Shown: positions 9,901 through 18,148, counted from the stretch's first letter. The stretch is DNA of 64,000 bases from Pasteurellaceae bacterium (GCA_900756155.1 CAAEJV010000033.1:124001-188000); one strand, 5' to 3'. Notes: generated by a model not told the origin, from the letters alone. Numbers and translations: made by a program.

Positions 9901-10409
9901 AAATTAGTACGGCAGCCGGTTTGTTGGTGTCAACTCGCTTTGCGACAACGAAAAAAGGCAATCGGATTGGTATCGCCACTATTGACGACCGTTCTGGACG
10001 TTTGGATTTAACTCTATTCGGCGAAAGCTTAGACCAATTCGGCGAAAAACTACAAAAAGATACTGTTGTGGTGGTATCTGGCCAAGTGAGTTTTGATGAT
10101 TTTTCTGGTGGATTAAAAATGTCGGTACGGGATTTGATGACCTTAGATGAAGCTCGCTCCCGTTATGCGAAATCCTTGGCAATAAGTTTGTCAGAGGAAC
10201 AGATTAGCCCAAGTTTTATTAAGAAACTGAAAGAAATGTTAGAACCTGTTAGTGGCGGTACTTTACCGATTAACGTATATTATCAAAGTGCAAAAGGTCG
10301 TGCGTTATTGCGTCTAGGGATTCAATGGTCGATTACACCAACGGATGAAATTCTAACAGAATTGGTGAATTTGCTCGGTGAAAATGCGGTAGAGCTAGAA
10401 TTCGGTTAA
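6930..10409 (+). CDS. dnaE: DNA polymerase III alpha subunit
   Basis: DnaE is the replicative polymerase subunit of the Pol III core. The 1159-residue protein has the expected order. An N-terminal PHP domain (starting FVHLRTHTDFSMIDG) is followed by the palm with the catalytic PDFDVDF motif, Asp401 and Asp403, the same numbering as in E. coli. Next come the fingers and tau-binding region, an OB-fold near residues 995-1075 (ISTAAGLLVSTRF onward) and the C-terminal domain. The frame is intact throughout. It follows the TPR-glycosyltransferase gene by 35 bases and ends in an inverted pair of uptake sequences that forms a terminator. Confidence 0.97.
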   Translation: MSTQPRFVHLRTHTDFSMIDGIVKVKPLVKACAANNMVALALTDFTNFCGVVRFYGETLSSGIKPIIGADVHVKSELCGEELFTLTLLAKNNEGYKNITLLLSKAYQRGYVDLPYIDQEWLIEHREGVIVLSGGTQGDIAKKLLKENISEAESAVSFYQEFFPDHFYLSLSRTGRPDEERYIQAALKLAEEHDLPLVATNDVVFLAPDDFEAHEIRVAIHDGYTLDDPKRPKRYTEQQYFRSEEEMCDLFADIPSALENTVLIAQRCNVTLRLGQYFLPQFPTGELSTEDYLVMKAKEGLEERLAFLFPDEKVRAERRPEYDERLQVELDVINQMGFPGYFLIVMEFIQWSKDNDIPVGPGRGSGAGSLVAYALKITDLDPLEFDLLFERFLNPERVSMPDFDVDFCMDGRDRVIDHVAETYGRGAVSQIITFGTMAAKAVIRDVGRVLGHPYGFVDRISKMIPPDPGMTLAKAFEAEPQLQVAYDSDEEVKALIDMARKLEGVTRNAGKHAGGVVISPSLITDFAPLYCDNEGLHPVTHFDKNDVEYAGLVKFDFLGLRTLTIIKWALDMINARLAREGKPPVDIAAIPLDDPESFDLLKRSETTAVFQLESRGMKDLIKRLQPDCFEDIIALVALFRPGPLQSGMVDNFIDRKHGREEVSYPDANYQHESLKPILEPTYGIILYQEQVMQIAQVLAGYTLGGADLLRRAMGKKKPEEMAKQRSVFKEGAEKNGVDGELSMKIFDLVEKFAGYGFNKSHSAAYALVSYQTLWLKTHFPAEFMAAVMTSEMDNTDKIVGLYDECLRMGLKVTPPDINVGKHHFSVNENGEIVYGIGAIKGVGEGPIEALITARNEGGIFRDLFDLCARVDLKKINRRTFESLIMSGAFDKLGPHRAALSKNLEDALKASDQHAKDEAMGQADMFGVLTETHEEVENAYAHTPPYTEKQILDGERETLGLYLSSHPVSRYLKELSHYSSTRLKDLTPNRRGQISTAAGLLVSTRFATTKKGNRIGIATIDDRSGRLDLTLFGESLDQFGEKLQKDTVVVVSGQVSFDDFSGGLKMSVRDLMTLDEARSRYAKSLAISLSEEQISPSFIKKLKEMLEPVSGGTLPINVYYQSAKGRALLRLGIQWSITPTDEILTELVNLLGENAVELEFG

Positions 10410-10420
10410 TATTCCAGTCA

Positions 10421-10458
10421 AAGTGCGGTCAAAAAATCCGTGTTTTTTAACCGCACTT
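10421..10458 (+). terminator. Uptake-sequence hairpin terminator after dnaE
   Basis: AAGTGCGGT and ACCGCACTT form an inverted pair with a 20-base loop just after the dnaE stop. This is the common Haemophilus terminator form; the loop is long, so efficiency is uncertain. Confidence 0.6.
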
Positions 10459-10490
10459 TAAGCGATATAAATAATAAAGCGAGAGATAAA

Positions 10491-11030
10491 ATGGAAAAAA
10501 TCATTATTGATGCAGATAGATTTTTACGTACCATTTCACGTATTTCCCATGAAATTATTGAAAAACACCAAGATTTCGATAATGTCATTTTAGTTGGGGT
10601 GAAACGCCGTGGTGCTGAAATTGCCGAATTGATTCAACGTCGTATTGAAGAGTTGAATGGAGTAAGTCTTCCAATGATGGAATTGGATATCACATTTTAC
10701 CGCGATGACTTAGAGTACGTTGAACCTGAAAATCCAACCCCTGTGTATAGCGGGGCCTCAAGTTATATGAATATTCAGGGTAAAGAAGTCATTTTGATCG
10801 ATGACGTGCTCTTTACCGGTAGAACTATTCGTGCCGCGATGGATGCGTTAACAGATTTTGGTCGAGCTGCTAAAATTGAATTGGTGATTTTAGTGGATCG
10901 CGGACATCGTGAATTACCAATTCGGGCAGACTATGTAGGTAAAAATGTGCCTACTTCCCGTGATGAACAAGTTCAGGTGCGTACATTAAAATACGATGGT
11001 TGTTATGAAGTGGCATTATTGCCTAAATAA
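10491..11030 (+). CDS. pyrR: PyrR bifunctional pyrimidine regulator / uracil phosphoribosyltransferase
   Basis: PyrR family proteins make UMP from uracil and PRPP, and in Gram-positive bacteria also attenuate pyr operons by binding mRNA. The product has 179 residues when started at the ATG of MEKIIID, which follows a GAGAG ribosome-binding site. A longer in-frame start lies inside the upstream terminator and is unlikely. The PRPP loop VILIDDVLFTGRTIR is near residues 93-107. It is not Hpt, whose motifs differ. It lies alone between dnaE and surA, with no pyr biosynthetic gene or visible antiterminator here, so the enzymatic role is more likely than attenuation. H. influenzae has an equivalent gene. 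Confidence 0.85.
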   Translation: MEKIIIDADRFLRTISRISHEIIEKHQDFDNVILVGVKRRGAEIAELIQRRIEELNGVSLPMMELDITFYRDDLEYVEPENPTPVYSGASSYMNIQGKEVILIDDVLFTGRTIRAAMDALTDFGRAAKIELVILVDRGHRELPIRADYVGKNVPTSRDEQVQVRTLKYDGCYEVALLPK

Positions 11031-11044
11031 CGATCAGCCTATTG

Positions 11045-11073
11045 TGAACCTTTGATAAAATTGATAATCTAAC
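11045..11073 (+). promoter_or_regulatory. Sigma-E promoter of surA
   Basis: TGAACCT (11045-11051), a 16-base spacer, then TCTAAC (11068-11073) matches the sigma-E pattern GGAACTT-N16-TCTAA with two -35 mismatches. It lies 35 bases upstream of surA, a known sigma-E regulon member in E. coli. Confidence 0.6.
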
Positions 11074-11107
11074 GAGCATTATCCTATTATTTTTTAAGAC
11101 AACTAAA

Positions 11108-12040
11108 ATGAAAAAATCAATGTTAAAATCTCTTTTATTTGCCATGATCGGTCTGTTTACTTTTTCTCAAGTTCAAGCAGAAGAACGCGTTGTGGCGACT
11201 GTGAATGGTACACCAATTTTACAAAGCCAAGTGAATGCTGTAATGGGTAAGAAAGGTAGCCAACGTGCAGCATTAGATAAGATTATTGATGATATGCTGA
11301 CTGATAAGGCTATCAAAGAATCAGGCGTAAAAGTAAACCAAGCGGAAGTAAACCGTATCGTAGAAGATATTGCAGCGAAAAATGGTTTAACTTATGGTCA
11401 ATTCTTAGATGCGTTGGATTATCAAGGCATTTCCTTAAACGCATTTAAACAACAAATCTCTCGTCAAATGTTAATGGCGGGTGTGCGTAACCATGCCATT
11501 CAAAACAGCGTAGATGTGACTCGTGAGCAAGTGGATGCATTGGGTAAACAAATGTTCGATGAAGCGAAAGCAAAAGGTACTGCACAAAAAGTGATGGGTA
11601 AAGAGTATGAAGTTCGTCATATTTTATTAAAATTAAACCCATTACTGAACGATGCACAAGCTAAAGCAGAATTAGAACGTATTCGTAGCGAGATTATTTC
11701 TGGCAAAATGACATTTGCTGATGCGGCATTAAAATATTCTAAAGATTATTTATCAGGTGCGAATGGCGGAAGCTTAGGCTATGCTTTCCCAGAAGCTTAT
11801 GTAGGTCCATTTGCAAAAATGGTTGAAACAACCCCACAAGGTACTATTTCTGCTCCATTTAAATCTGAATTTGGTTGGCATATTCTCGAAGTAACCGGTA
11901 GTCGTGATGGCGATAAAACAGAAGATGCCTATCGTCAAAAAGCTTACGAACAAATCGTGAATAGCCAATTACAAGATGCAACCAAAGACTGGGTGAAAGC
12001 ATTACGTAAAAATGCTGATATTCAATATTTCGATAAGTAA
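11108..12040 (+). CDS. surA: Periplasmic chaperone / peptidyl-prolyl isomerase SurA (short form)
   Basis: SurA escorts unfolded outer-membrane proteins across the periplasm to the BAM complex. The 310-residue product has a signal peptide cut after A24 (SQVQA), an N-terminal SurA chaperone domain (about 25-160) and a single parvulin domain (about 165-268, beginning YEVRHILLK and ending FGWHILEV). It closes with a C-terminal helix. E. coli SurA has two parvulin domains and about 430 residues; the one-domain form is the Haemophilus type. A sigma-E-like promoter lies upstream and a terminator hairpin lies directly after the stop, so it is probably monocistronic. A generic PpiC-type foldase is the alternative, but the N-domain favours SurA. 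Confidence 0.85.
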   Translation: MKKSMLKSLLFAMIGLFTFSQVQAEERVVATVNGTPILQSQVNAVMGKKGSQRAALDKIIDDMLTDKAIKESGVKVNQAEVNRIVEDIAAKNGLTYGQFLDALDYQGISLNAFKQQISRQMLMAGVRNHAIQNSVDVTREQVDALGKQMFDEAKAKGTAQKVMGKEYEVRHILLKLNPLLNDAQAKAELERIRSEIISGKMTFADAALKYSKDYLSGANGGSLGYAFPEAYVGPFAKMVETTPQGTISAPFKSEFGWHILEVTGSRDGDKTEDAYRQKAYEQIVNSQLQDATKDWVKALRKNADIQYFDK

Positions 12041-12056
12041 CAGAAACCGTTAGAAT

Positions 12057-12079
12057 AAGGGGGCATTTTTGCCCCTTTT
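12057..12079 (+). terminator. Rho-independent terminator after surA
   Basis: AAGGGGGC and GCCCCTTT flank a short T-rich loop and are followed by a T tract, 16 bases after the surA stop. Confidence 0.8.
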
Positions 12080-12104
12080 GTCGTTTTTATAAAATGAGTG
12101 ACGC

Positions 12105-13154
12105 ATGAAAAAATTTTTTGTCTTTTTACTGATTCTCTTGCTAATTCTTGGTGGTGTTGGTTTTTGGGGTTATCAAAAATTAACTGAGTTTGTTCATACG
12201 CCGGTGAATGTCACGCAGGATCAATTGCTTACAATTGAGCGAGGCACTACTGGCAGTAAACTCGCCGCTTTATTAGAGCAAGAAAAAATTCTTGAACATG
12301 CCGATTTATTGCCTTGGTTATTGAAATTACAACCGCAGCTCAACAAAGTGAAAGCGGGGACTTATTCTTTAACGGGCGTGAAAACGTTGCAAGATTTATT
12401 GGATATGCTCAATTCCGGCAAGGAAGCGCAATTTAGCGTGAAGTTTATTGAAGGTAAAACGTTCAAGGAATGGCGTAAAAACCTTGAAAGCGCACCTCAC
12501 TTAAAACAAACCTTGCAAGGTAAAACGGATAAAGAGATCATGGTGTTATTGGATATTCCAGCCGTTGCAAAAGCCGTTTACGAATGGAATAACATGGATG
12601 GGTGGTTGTATCCAGATACCTATAATTACACGCCTAACTCGACGGATCTTGAATTATTAAAACGTTCAGCTACTCGCTTACAAAAAGCTTTAGATAAAGC
12701 GTGGAGTGAACGGGATGAAAATCTCCCATTAGCAGATCCATATCAGATGCTAATTTTAGCTTCTATTGTGGAGAAAGAAACAGGAATTGCGGCGGAGCGC
12801 CCACAAGTGGCTTCAGTATTTATTAATCGTTTAAAAGCCAATATGAAACTGCAAACTGACCCAACCGTGATTTATGGAATGGGTGAGAGTTATACCGGCA
12901 ATATTCGTAAGAAAGATTTGGAAACGATGACCCCGTACAATACCTATATGATTGAGGGTTTACCACCAACACCAATTGCGATGGTGAGTGAGAGCGCTTT
13001 ACAGGCTGTGGCGCATCCAGCGAAAACGGACTTTTATTATTTTGTTGCTGATGGAAGTGGCGGTCATAAATTTACTCGCAATCTGAACGAGCATAATAAA
13101 GCGGTGCAAGAATATTTACGTTGGTATCGTAACCAACAAAAAGGAGCCAACTAA
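12105..13154 (+). CDS. mltG: Endolytic murein transglycosylase MltG (YceG)
   Basis: MltG cuts nascent peptidoglycan strands and probably sets their length. The 349-residue protein has one N-terminal membrane anchor (about residues 4-24, a Leu/Ile-rich stretch) with the rest in the periplasm. A LysM-like region is followed by the YceG catalytic domain, with the catalytic Glu at about residue 223 in ILASIVEKETG. Its stop codon overlaps the tmk start (TAATG), so mltG-tmk-holB-tatD form one translationally coupled run, as in H. influenzae and E. coli. No residue loss is seen. Confidence 0.93.
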   Translation: MKKFFVFLLILLLILGGVGFWGYQKLTEFVHTPVNVTQDQLLTIERGTTGSKLAALLEQEKILEHADLLPWLLKLQPQLNKVKAGTYSLTGVKTLQDLLDMLNSGKEAQFSVKFIEGKTFKEWRKNLESAPHLKQTLQGKTDKEIMVLLDIPAVAKAVYEWNNMDGWLYPDTYNYTPNSTDLELLKRSATRLQKALDKAWSERDENLPLADPYQMLILASIVEKETGIAAERPQVASVFINRLKANMKLQTDPTVIYGMGESYTGNIRKKDLETMTPYNTYMIEGLPPTPIAMVSESALQAVAHPAKTDFYYFVADGSGGHKFTRNLNEHNKAVQEYLRWYRNQQKGAN

Positions 13155-13786
13155 TGCAAGGCAAATTTATCGTCATTGAAGGGCTGGAAGGTGCAGGTAA
13201 AAGTACCGCCATGCAAACGGTGGTGGATACATTAAAATCTCTTGGTGTAAATGATATCGTGTTTACTCGTGAGCCAGGCGGTACACCGTTAGCAGAGAAA
13301 TTACGCCATTTAATCAAACATGAAACAGAAGAGCCTGTTACCGATAAAGCGGAATTATTAATGCTTTATGCGGCACGAATTCAATTGGTAGAAAATGTGA
13401 TTAAGCCAGCATTGGCAGAAGGAAAAATTGTGCTTGGCGATCGTCACGATATGTCTTCTCAGGCCTATCAAGGTGGTGGGCGTCAGTTTGACCAAACGCT
13501 GATGGCAAATTTAAAAAATATGGTGTTAGGTGATTTTGAACCCGATTTTGTACTGTATTTAGATATTGATCCTGCAGAGGGGCTTGCACGTGCTAGAGGA
13601 CGAGGCGAATTAGACCGTATTGAACAACAAGGGCTTGATTTCTTCCATCGTACTCGCCAACGTTATTTGGAATTGGTGCAAAACAATCCGAAAGCCGCCA
13701 TTATTAATGCTGGCCAGCCTTTGGCACAAGTACAAGCGGACATTCAAAGTGCGATCAAAAATTGGTGGGTTTCACAAGCAAAATGA
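13154..13786 (+). CDS. tmk: Thymidylate kinase
   Basis: Tmk phosphorylates dTMP to dTDP in the cytoplasm, feeding dTTP synthesis. It has 210 residues, with the P-loop GLEGAGKST at about residues 10-18, the DRH motif near residue 96 and the LID region with RARGRGELDR typical of the proteobacterial enzyme. The start ATG overlaps the mltG stop by one base, and its own stop overlaps the holB start as ATGA. The coupled order mltG-tmk-holB-tatD is conserved in gamma-proteobacteria. Confidence 0.95.
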   Translation: MQGKFIVIEGLEGAGKSTAMQTVVDTLKSLGVNDIVFTREPGGTPLAEKLRHLIKHETEEPVTDKAELLMLYAARIQLVENVIKPALAEGKIVLGDRHDMSSQAYQGGGRQFDQTLMANLKNMVLGDFEPDFVLYLDIDPAEGLARARGRGELDRIEQQGLDFFHRTRQRYLELVQNNPKAAIINAGQPLAQVQADIQSAIKNWWVSQAK

Positions 13787-14763
13787 GCGAATTTTATCCT
13801 TGGTTAGTGCCTACTTATCACAAAATCAGCCAAACTTTTAGCGAAGGTTTGGGGCATCATGCATTATTGATTAAAGCTGATCAAGGCCTCGGTGCAGAAG
13901 GTTTGTTTGAGGCTTTGACAAAACGCATTATGTGTCAAACGCCAGATAATGCACCTTGTGGCCATTGTCATGCTTGTCACCTAATGGCTGCGCAAAGTCA
14001 CCCTGATTTTCATGTTTTAGCCTCTCAAGAAGGCAGAGATATTGGTGTTGATCAGGTACGGGCGATTAATGAAGTTGTCAGCCAACACGCGCAACAAAAC
14101 GGCAATAAATTAGTGTATATCCAAAATGCGGAACGTCTTACGGAAGCAGCAGCGAATGCGTTGCTCAAAACCTTGGAAGAGCCTCGTCCGAACACGTATT
14201 TCTTGTTGCAAACAGAGCCATCTTCGTCATTGTTAGCGACTATTTACAGCCGTTGCCAAGTGTGGAATGTGCCTTTGCCAACGGAAGCAGAAGCCTTAAC
14301 TTGGCTTTCTTCTCAATTTCAGGCAGAAACATCAGAATTATTGACCGCACTTGCGATGAATTTGGGGCGTCCGCTGTTAGCATTGGAAACCCTCCAGCAA
14401 GGATTAATTGAACAACGGAAGAATTTCCTACGCCAATTTTGGCTGTTTTATCGTCGTCGTTCGCCTTTGGAAATTTTGCCTTTCTTTGAAAAAGAACGCA
14501 CCGTACAGCAAGTAGATTGGATTTTAGCGTTTTTAAGCGATGCCATTAAATACAAACTCGAAATACAAAGTGGCTGGCAAACACTTGATCTTAAAACAGG
14601 TGTAACTCAATTTGCAGACGAGCAAACAGCGCTTGGGTTATTAACCGCAAATAAAATTATGCAAAAAGTGCGCTCGGATTTACTCACTATCAACGGCGTT
14701 AACACGGAATTAATGTTACTAGATGGTTTGACAAAGTTAATTACCGACGTATTTAAGGACTAA
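13783..14763 (+). CDS. holB: DNA polymerase III delta-prime subunit
   Basis: HolB is a part of the clamp-loader complex that places the beta sliding clamp on DNA. It has 326 residues when started at the ATG that overlaps the tmk stop (ATGA); a start seven codons upstream lies inside tmk and is not needed. Four cysteines in the block starting CQTPDNAPCGHCHACH form the zinc site of the first domain. The SRC motif occurs in IYSRCQVW, and the P-loop is degenerate as expected for delta-prime, which does not hydrolyse ATP. The next gene, tatD, starts 7 bases after its stop. Confidence 0.92.
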   Translation: MSEFYPWLVPTYHKISQTFSEGLGHHALLIKADQGLGAEGLFEALTKRIMCQTPDNAPCGHCHACHLMAAQSHPDFHVLASQEGRDIGVDQVRAINEVVSQHAQQNGNKLVYIQNAERLTEAAANALLKTLEEPRPNTYFLLQTEPSSSLLATIYSRCQVWNVPLPTEAEALTWLSSQFQAETSELLTALAMNLGRPLLALETLQQGLIEQRKNFLRQFWLFYRRRSPLEILPFFEKERTVQQVDWILAFLSDAIKYKLEIQSGWQTLDLKTGVTQFADEQTALGLLTANKIMQKVRSDLLTINGVNTELMLLDGLTKLITDVFKD

Positions 14764-14770
14764 ATAAATT

Positions 14771-15553
14771 ATGTTTATCGTAGATTCCCATTGCCATTTA
14801 GATGCATTGGATTATGAAAATTTACACAAAGATATTGCTGATGTTGTGGCCAAAGCCCAAGCACGAGATGTGAAGCATTTATTGGCGATTGGCGTAACAT
14901 TAAGCCGTTTTGAAAAAGCTTACCCTGAGTTAGCAAAATTTCCGAATGTGTCTTTGGCTTGCGGTGTACATCCACTAGATCTTGAAGAAGAACCTTACGA
15001 TGCCGATCGTTTATTACGTTTATCCCAAGATAAAAAAGTGATCGCAATTGGCGAAATTGGTTTGGATTATTATTACAGTGCAGATAATAAGGCATTGCAG
15101 CAAACGGTTTTTGCGGATCAAATCAGAATTGCTAATGAAGTGGATAAACCCGTGATTATTCATACTCGTTCAGCGCCAGAAGATACCATTGCCATGTTGC
15201 GTGAGCACCAGGCAGAAAAGTGTGGTGGATTAATTCATTGTTTTACGGAAACCTTGGATTTTGCGAAAAAGGCACTTGATTTAGGGTTTTATATTTCTTG
15301 TTCAGGCATTATAACCTTTAAAAATGCGGAAAGTATTCGTGAAGCTATTCGTTATGTGCCGGCAGATCGTTTGTTAGTTGAAACGGATTCGCCTTATTTA
15401 GCACCTGTACCTTATCGTGGTAAAGAGAACCAACCTGCCTATACACGTGAAGTGTGTGAGTATGTGGCAGCGTTAAAAGGGTTGTCTATGGAAGAATTTG
15501 CACAAATTAGTACACAAAACTTCGAGCGTTTATTTAAAATTAATGTACAATAA
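14771..15553 (+). CDS. ycfH: TatD family metal-dependent hydrolase (YcfH type)
   Basis: A cytoplasmic TIM-barrel deoxyribonuclease-like hydrolase of 260 residues. Metal-binding features are the N-terminal DSHCHLD (residues 5-11), the EIGLDYY block near residue 94, HTRSA near 131, HCF near 156 and the late TDSPYLAP. These are the TatD signatures in order. The precise substrate of YcfH is not settled; it may act as a 3' to 5' exonuclease or on D-aminoacyl groups. It is the last gene of the coupled mltG-tmk-holB run, the same arrangement as ycfH next to holB in E. coli, which is why YcfH is preferred over TatD itself. Confidence 0.85.
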   Translation: MFIVDSHCHLDALDYENLHKDIADVVAKAQARDVKHLLAIGVTLSRFEKAYPELAKFPNVSLACGVHPLDLEEEPYDADRLLRLSQDKKVIAIGEIGLDYYYSADNKALQQTVFADQIRIANEVDKPVIIHTRSAPEDTIAMLREHQAEKCGGLIHCFTETLDFAKKALDLGFYISCSGIITFKNAESIREAIRYVPADRLLVETDSPYLAPVPYRGKENQPAYTREVCEYVAALKGLSMEEFAQISTQNFERLFKINVQ

Positions 15554-15579
15554 ATCATCGATTTAAATGAGGGAGTTTT

Positions 15580-16104
15580 ATGCGTAAGTTTTTTAAGTAC
15601 TTTTTATTTTTAGTAGTCTTTGTTTTCCACGGCTTTATGTTCGCGGTGGTAGACTACGTTTTCCCACACTATGATGTAACGCGAGTAACCGGTGTGGAAG
15701 TGAAACGTGTGGATAAAGATGGCCCGATTACAAAATCGAATCCGGCTGATGGTCCAACGCGCGATGTGTATTTTATCAATACACAAAATGATGATGGCAA
15801 AATCATGGTGTATCGTAATGAAGATACCCGTTGGGGTTTTCCATTCTACTTTAAATTTGGTTCAGCGAACTTACAGGCTCAAGTTCAAGCCTTGGGTAAT
15901 GAAAACAAATTAGTGCAAATCAAGTATTACGGTTGGCGGATGACGATGTTCGATGAATATCGCAATGCCGTTGCAGTGAAAGAAATCAGTGGCGATGTGA
16001 CACCAAGCCATCCGATTTTATCTTGGGTATTCTATGCTTTCTTATTAATTACTCTTTTCCTTTCTATCCAATTTGTACGTGGCTGGTTCGACAGCGAAAA
16101 TTAG
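15580..16104 (+). CDS. DUF1523 family membrane-anchored protein
   Basis: A 174-residue protein of unknown function. A hydrophobic segment covers residues about 7-29 and another about 149-168, with a soluble domain between them that probably faces the periplasm. The domain has a conserved block RDVYFINT and an ending WGFPFYFKFGSANLQAQ. The family is DUF1523, which occurs in several proteobacteria. It follows tatD by 27 bases and may be the end of the same transcript. There is no sign of enzymatic motifs. Family assignment is from recognition of the pattern, and function cannot be stated. Confidence 0.65.
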   Translation: MRKFFKYFLFLVVFVFHGFMFAVVDYVFPHYDVTRVTGVEVKRVDKDGPITKSNPADGPTRDVYFINTQNDDGKIMVYRNEDTRWGFPFYFKFGSANLQAQVQALGNENKLVQIKYYGWRMTMFDEYRNAVAVKEISGDVTPSHPILSWVFYAFLLITLFLSIQFVRGWFDSEN

Positions 16105-16119
16105 CGTTTCTCAAATATG

Positions 16120-16137
16120 GGGCGTCATAGAACGCCC
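16120..16137 (+). terminator. Weak hairpin after the DUF1523 gene
   Basis: GGGCGT / ACGCCC with a 6-base loop lies 16 bases after the stop. No clear T tract follows, so this is only a possible terminator. Confidence 0.3.
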
Positions 16138-16216
16138 TCACAATTTAATAATAACATTTCTAGCTTAAAAACCAGCGGTAAATTGACCGCACTTTAAAGC
16201 CAATAAAGAGAACATT

Positions 16217-17527
16217 ATGAGTTTATCTGCAGCGATTTTTATTTTAATCGTATTAATTATTGTCAGTGCAATCTTGTCATCAGCTGAGATTTCTCTCGCG
16301 GGTGCAAGACGCATTAAACTACAAACGTTGGCCAATGAAGGCAATATCAAAGCGGAGAAAGTTTTAAAATTACAGGAACAGCCAGGGCGTTTCATTACTG
16401 TAGTACAAATTGGACTTAATATGGTTGCCGTACTCGGTGGTGTGATTGGTGAAGCAACCATTAGTCTTCACTTACAGAGTTTTTTACATGAATACACTAC
16501 GGCAGAATGGGTTGAGCCAGCCTCCTCTTGGATTGCTTTTTTCATGGTAACCACAACATTTGTTTTATTAGCCGATTTAATTCCGAAACGTCTCGCATTG
16601 ATTAATCCTGAAGGTGTGGCGTTACGGACTATTGGCATTATGCAAGTCTTCATTTTCTTCTTAAAACCTATTGTATGGTTTTTTGATGGTCTTTCTAATA
16701 TCTTCTTCCATTTAATGGGGATATCCACTAAGCGCGAAGATAATATGACTCCAGAAGACATTGTGGCGATTGTGGAGGCTGGTGCCGAAGCGGGCGTACT
16801 AAAAACACAAGAACATTATTTGATTGAAAACATCTTTGAAATGCAAGAGCGTACCGTGTCTTCAACTATGACGACTCGTGAAAACATCGTGTTTTTAGAC
16901 CGCACTTTTACTCGTCAGGAAGTGTTGAATACCTTATCGGCTGACTCTCATTCTAAATTAGTGATCTGTGATAATGGTTTGGACAAGATTTTAGGTTATG
17001 TGGAATCCCATACTTTGTTGACGCTTTATCTTCAACAAGAAGTAGTAGATTTAACAGATAGCCGTTTATTACGCAAAGCGTTATTTATCCCAGATACGCT
17101 GTCGTTATACGAAGTATTGGAGTTGTTTAAATCTACGGGGGAAGATTTTGCGATTATCGTCAATGAATATGCGCTTGTAATGGGCTTAATTACCTTGAAC
17201 GATGTGATGAGTATTGTGATGGGAGAATTGGTTTCTAACGAAGAAGAGCAAATCGTTAGCCGCGATGAAAACTCTTGGTTGATTGATGGGGCAACTCCAC
17301 TTGAAGATGTGATGCGCGTTTTGGATATTGAATCTTTCCCTGATTCAGAAAATTACGAGACTATTAGTGGCTTTATGATGTATATGTTACGCAAAATTCC
17401 GAAAAAAACCGATTTTGTCGTATACGATAAATATAAATTTGAAGTCATTGATACCGAAAACTTCAAAATTGATCAAATTTTAGTTTCGATTGTCAAAGAC
17501 AGCGGAGTGAGCAAAGAATCAGCGTAG
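16217..17527 (+). CDS. paeA: CNNM/CorC-type transporter PaeA (YtfL)
   Basis: The protein belongs to the UPF0053 family: an N-terminal DUF21 membrane domain (about residues 1-190), two CBS domains (about 200-335) and a C-terminal CorC_HlyC domain (about 350-430). In E. coli the closest relative, YtfL/PaeA, exports putrescine and cadaverine; the older hemolysin label is misleading. Conserved blocks include EISLAGARRIKLQTLANEG, VVQIGLNMVA and NEYALVMGLITLNDVM. It has 436 residues, as expected. The short upstream interval contains an uptake sequence but no obvious promoter. A sigma-70 promoter for the next gene overlaps its 3' flank. Confidence 0.85.
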   Translation: MSLSAAIFILIVLIIVSAILSSAEISLAGARRIKLQTLANEGNIKAEKVLKLQEQPGRFITVVQIGLNMVAVLGGVIGEATISLHLQSFLHEYTTAEWVEPASSWIAFFMVTTTFVLLADLIPKRLALINPEGVALRTIGIMQVFIFFLKPIVWFFDGLSNIFFHLMGISTKREDNMTPEDIVAIVEAGAEAGVLKTQEHYLIENIFEMQERTVSSTMTTRENIVFLDRTFTRQEVLNTLSADSHSKLVICDNGLDKILGYVESHTLLTLYLQQEVVDLTDSRLLRKALFIPDTLSLYEVLELFKSTGEDFAIIVNEYALVMGLITLNDVMSIVMGELVSNEEEQIVSRDENSWLIDGATPLEDVMRVLDIESFPDSENYETISGFMMYMLRKIPKKTDFVVYDKYKFEVIDTENFKIDQILVSIVKDSGVSKESA

Positions 17528-17541
17528 TACTAGGTGTTACC

Positions 17542-17569
17542 TTGCTTAACTCCCCATTCTAAGTATAAT
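17542..17569 (+). promoter_or_regulatory. Sigma-70 promoter of the lipoprotein gene
   Basis: TTGCTT (17542-17547), a 16-base spacer and a perfect TATAAT (17564-17569) lie 40 bases upstream of the lipoprotein start. Confidence 0.55.
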
Positions 17570-17608
17570 TAACAGCGGTTTTAACCGCCTATAAATAAGG
17601 AAAATTTA

Positions 17609-18139
17609 ATGTTTAAAAAAATCTCGATATTCTTTGTTGCAGTAATGCTTGCGGGTTGTTCTTCGATTTCAGATATGACCTCTTATATTCCGTTTATGGG
17701 TAAAGACAAAAAGGTCATTGATTTAGATAAAGATAAAATCGACCAAAAATCTTATGCCGCCGCTTATGAAGCCACTGTGGCAACCTATAAAGATCGTGTA
17801 ACAAAAAATTTCTTTGTGGATAATTTTGCAAGTGGTGCGAATGACTGGTATCTCGGTCGTATTGTTGTACCAATCAAGCAAATTCAAGATAAACTCTACA
17901 CAGGTGGTCATGATTCTGATGTGTATGCTTACTATAGCGGTGTGTTACATGCAGAAGCATTACAAACTAACTTCAGCCGTTTAAGTGCAAATTGTTGGCA
18001 AAAAGTGGATTCGCCAAGTGTGACGCAAGGGATCTACGATGCAATGCGTGATTTGCAAAAAGGCAAAGAGCGCGGTGAAAATGACGCCTACATTTCCCAA
18101 GGTAGCGAAATGCTACTCAAAGCCTGTACCGGCCAATAA
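17609..18139 (+). CDS. Lipoprotein of unknown function
   Basis: The product is 176 residues with a lipoprotein signal peptide and lipobox LAGC, lipidated Cys17. The residue after the Cys is Ser, which favours sorting to the outer membrane. The mature part is charged, with no recognisable domain. It contains an Asp/Lys-rich stretch (DKKVIDLDKDKIDQKS) and ends with a Cys near the C-terminus, besides one other Cys at about 129, so a single disulfide is possible. It has its own sigma-70 promoter and a strong terminator, so it is monocistronic. I do not recognise a named homologue, though similar Haemophilus proteins exist. Confidence 0.7.
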   Translation: MFKKISIFFVAVMLAGCSSISDMTSYIPFMGKDKKVIDLDKDKIDQKSYAAAYEATVATYKDRVTKNFFVDNFASGANDWYLGRIVVPIKQIQDKLYTGGHDSDVYAYYSGVLHAEALQTNFSRLSANCWQKVDSPSVTQGIYDAMRDLQKGKERGENDAYISQGSEMLLKACTGQ

Positions 18140-18148
18140 TCAATTTGA

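Noticed and set aside
10440..11030. Hypoxanthine phosphoribosyltransferase as the name of the gene after dnaE
   Set aside because: The PRPP loop and overall pattern fit PyrR; the upstream start also lies in the terminator.
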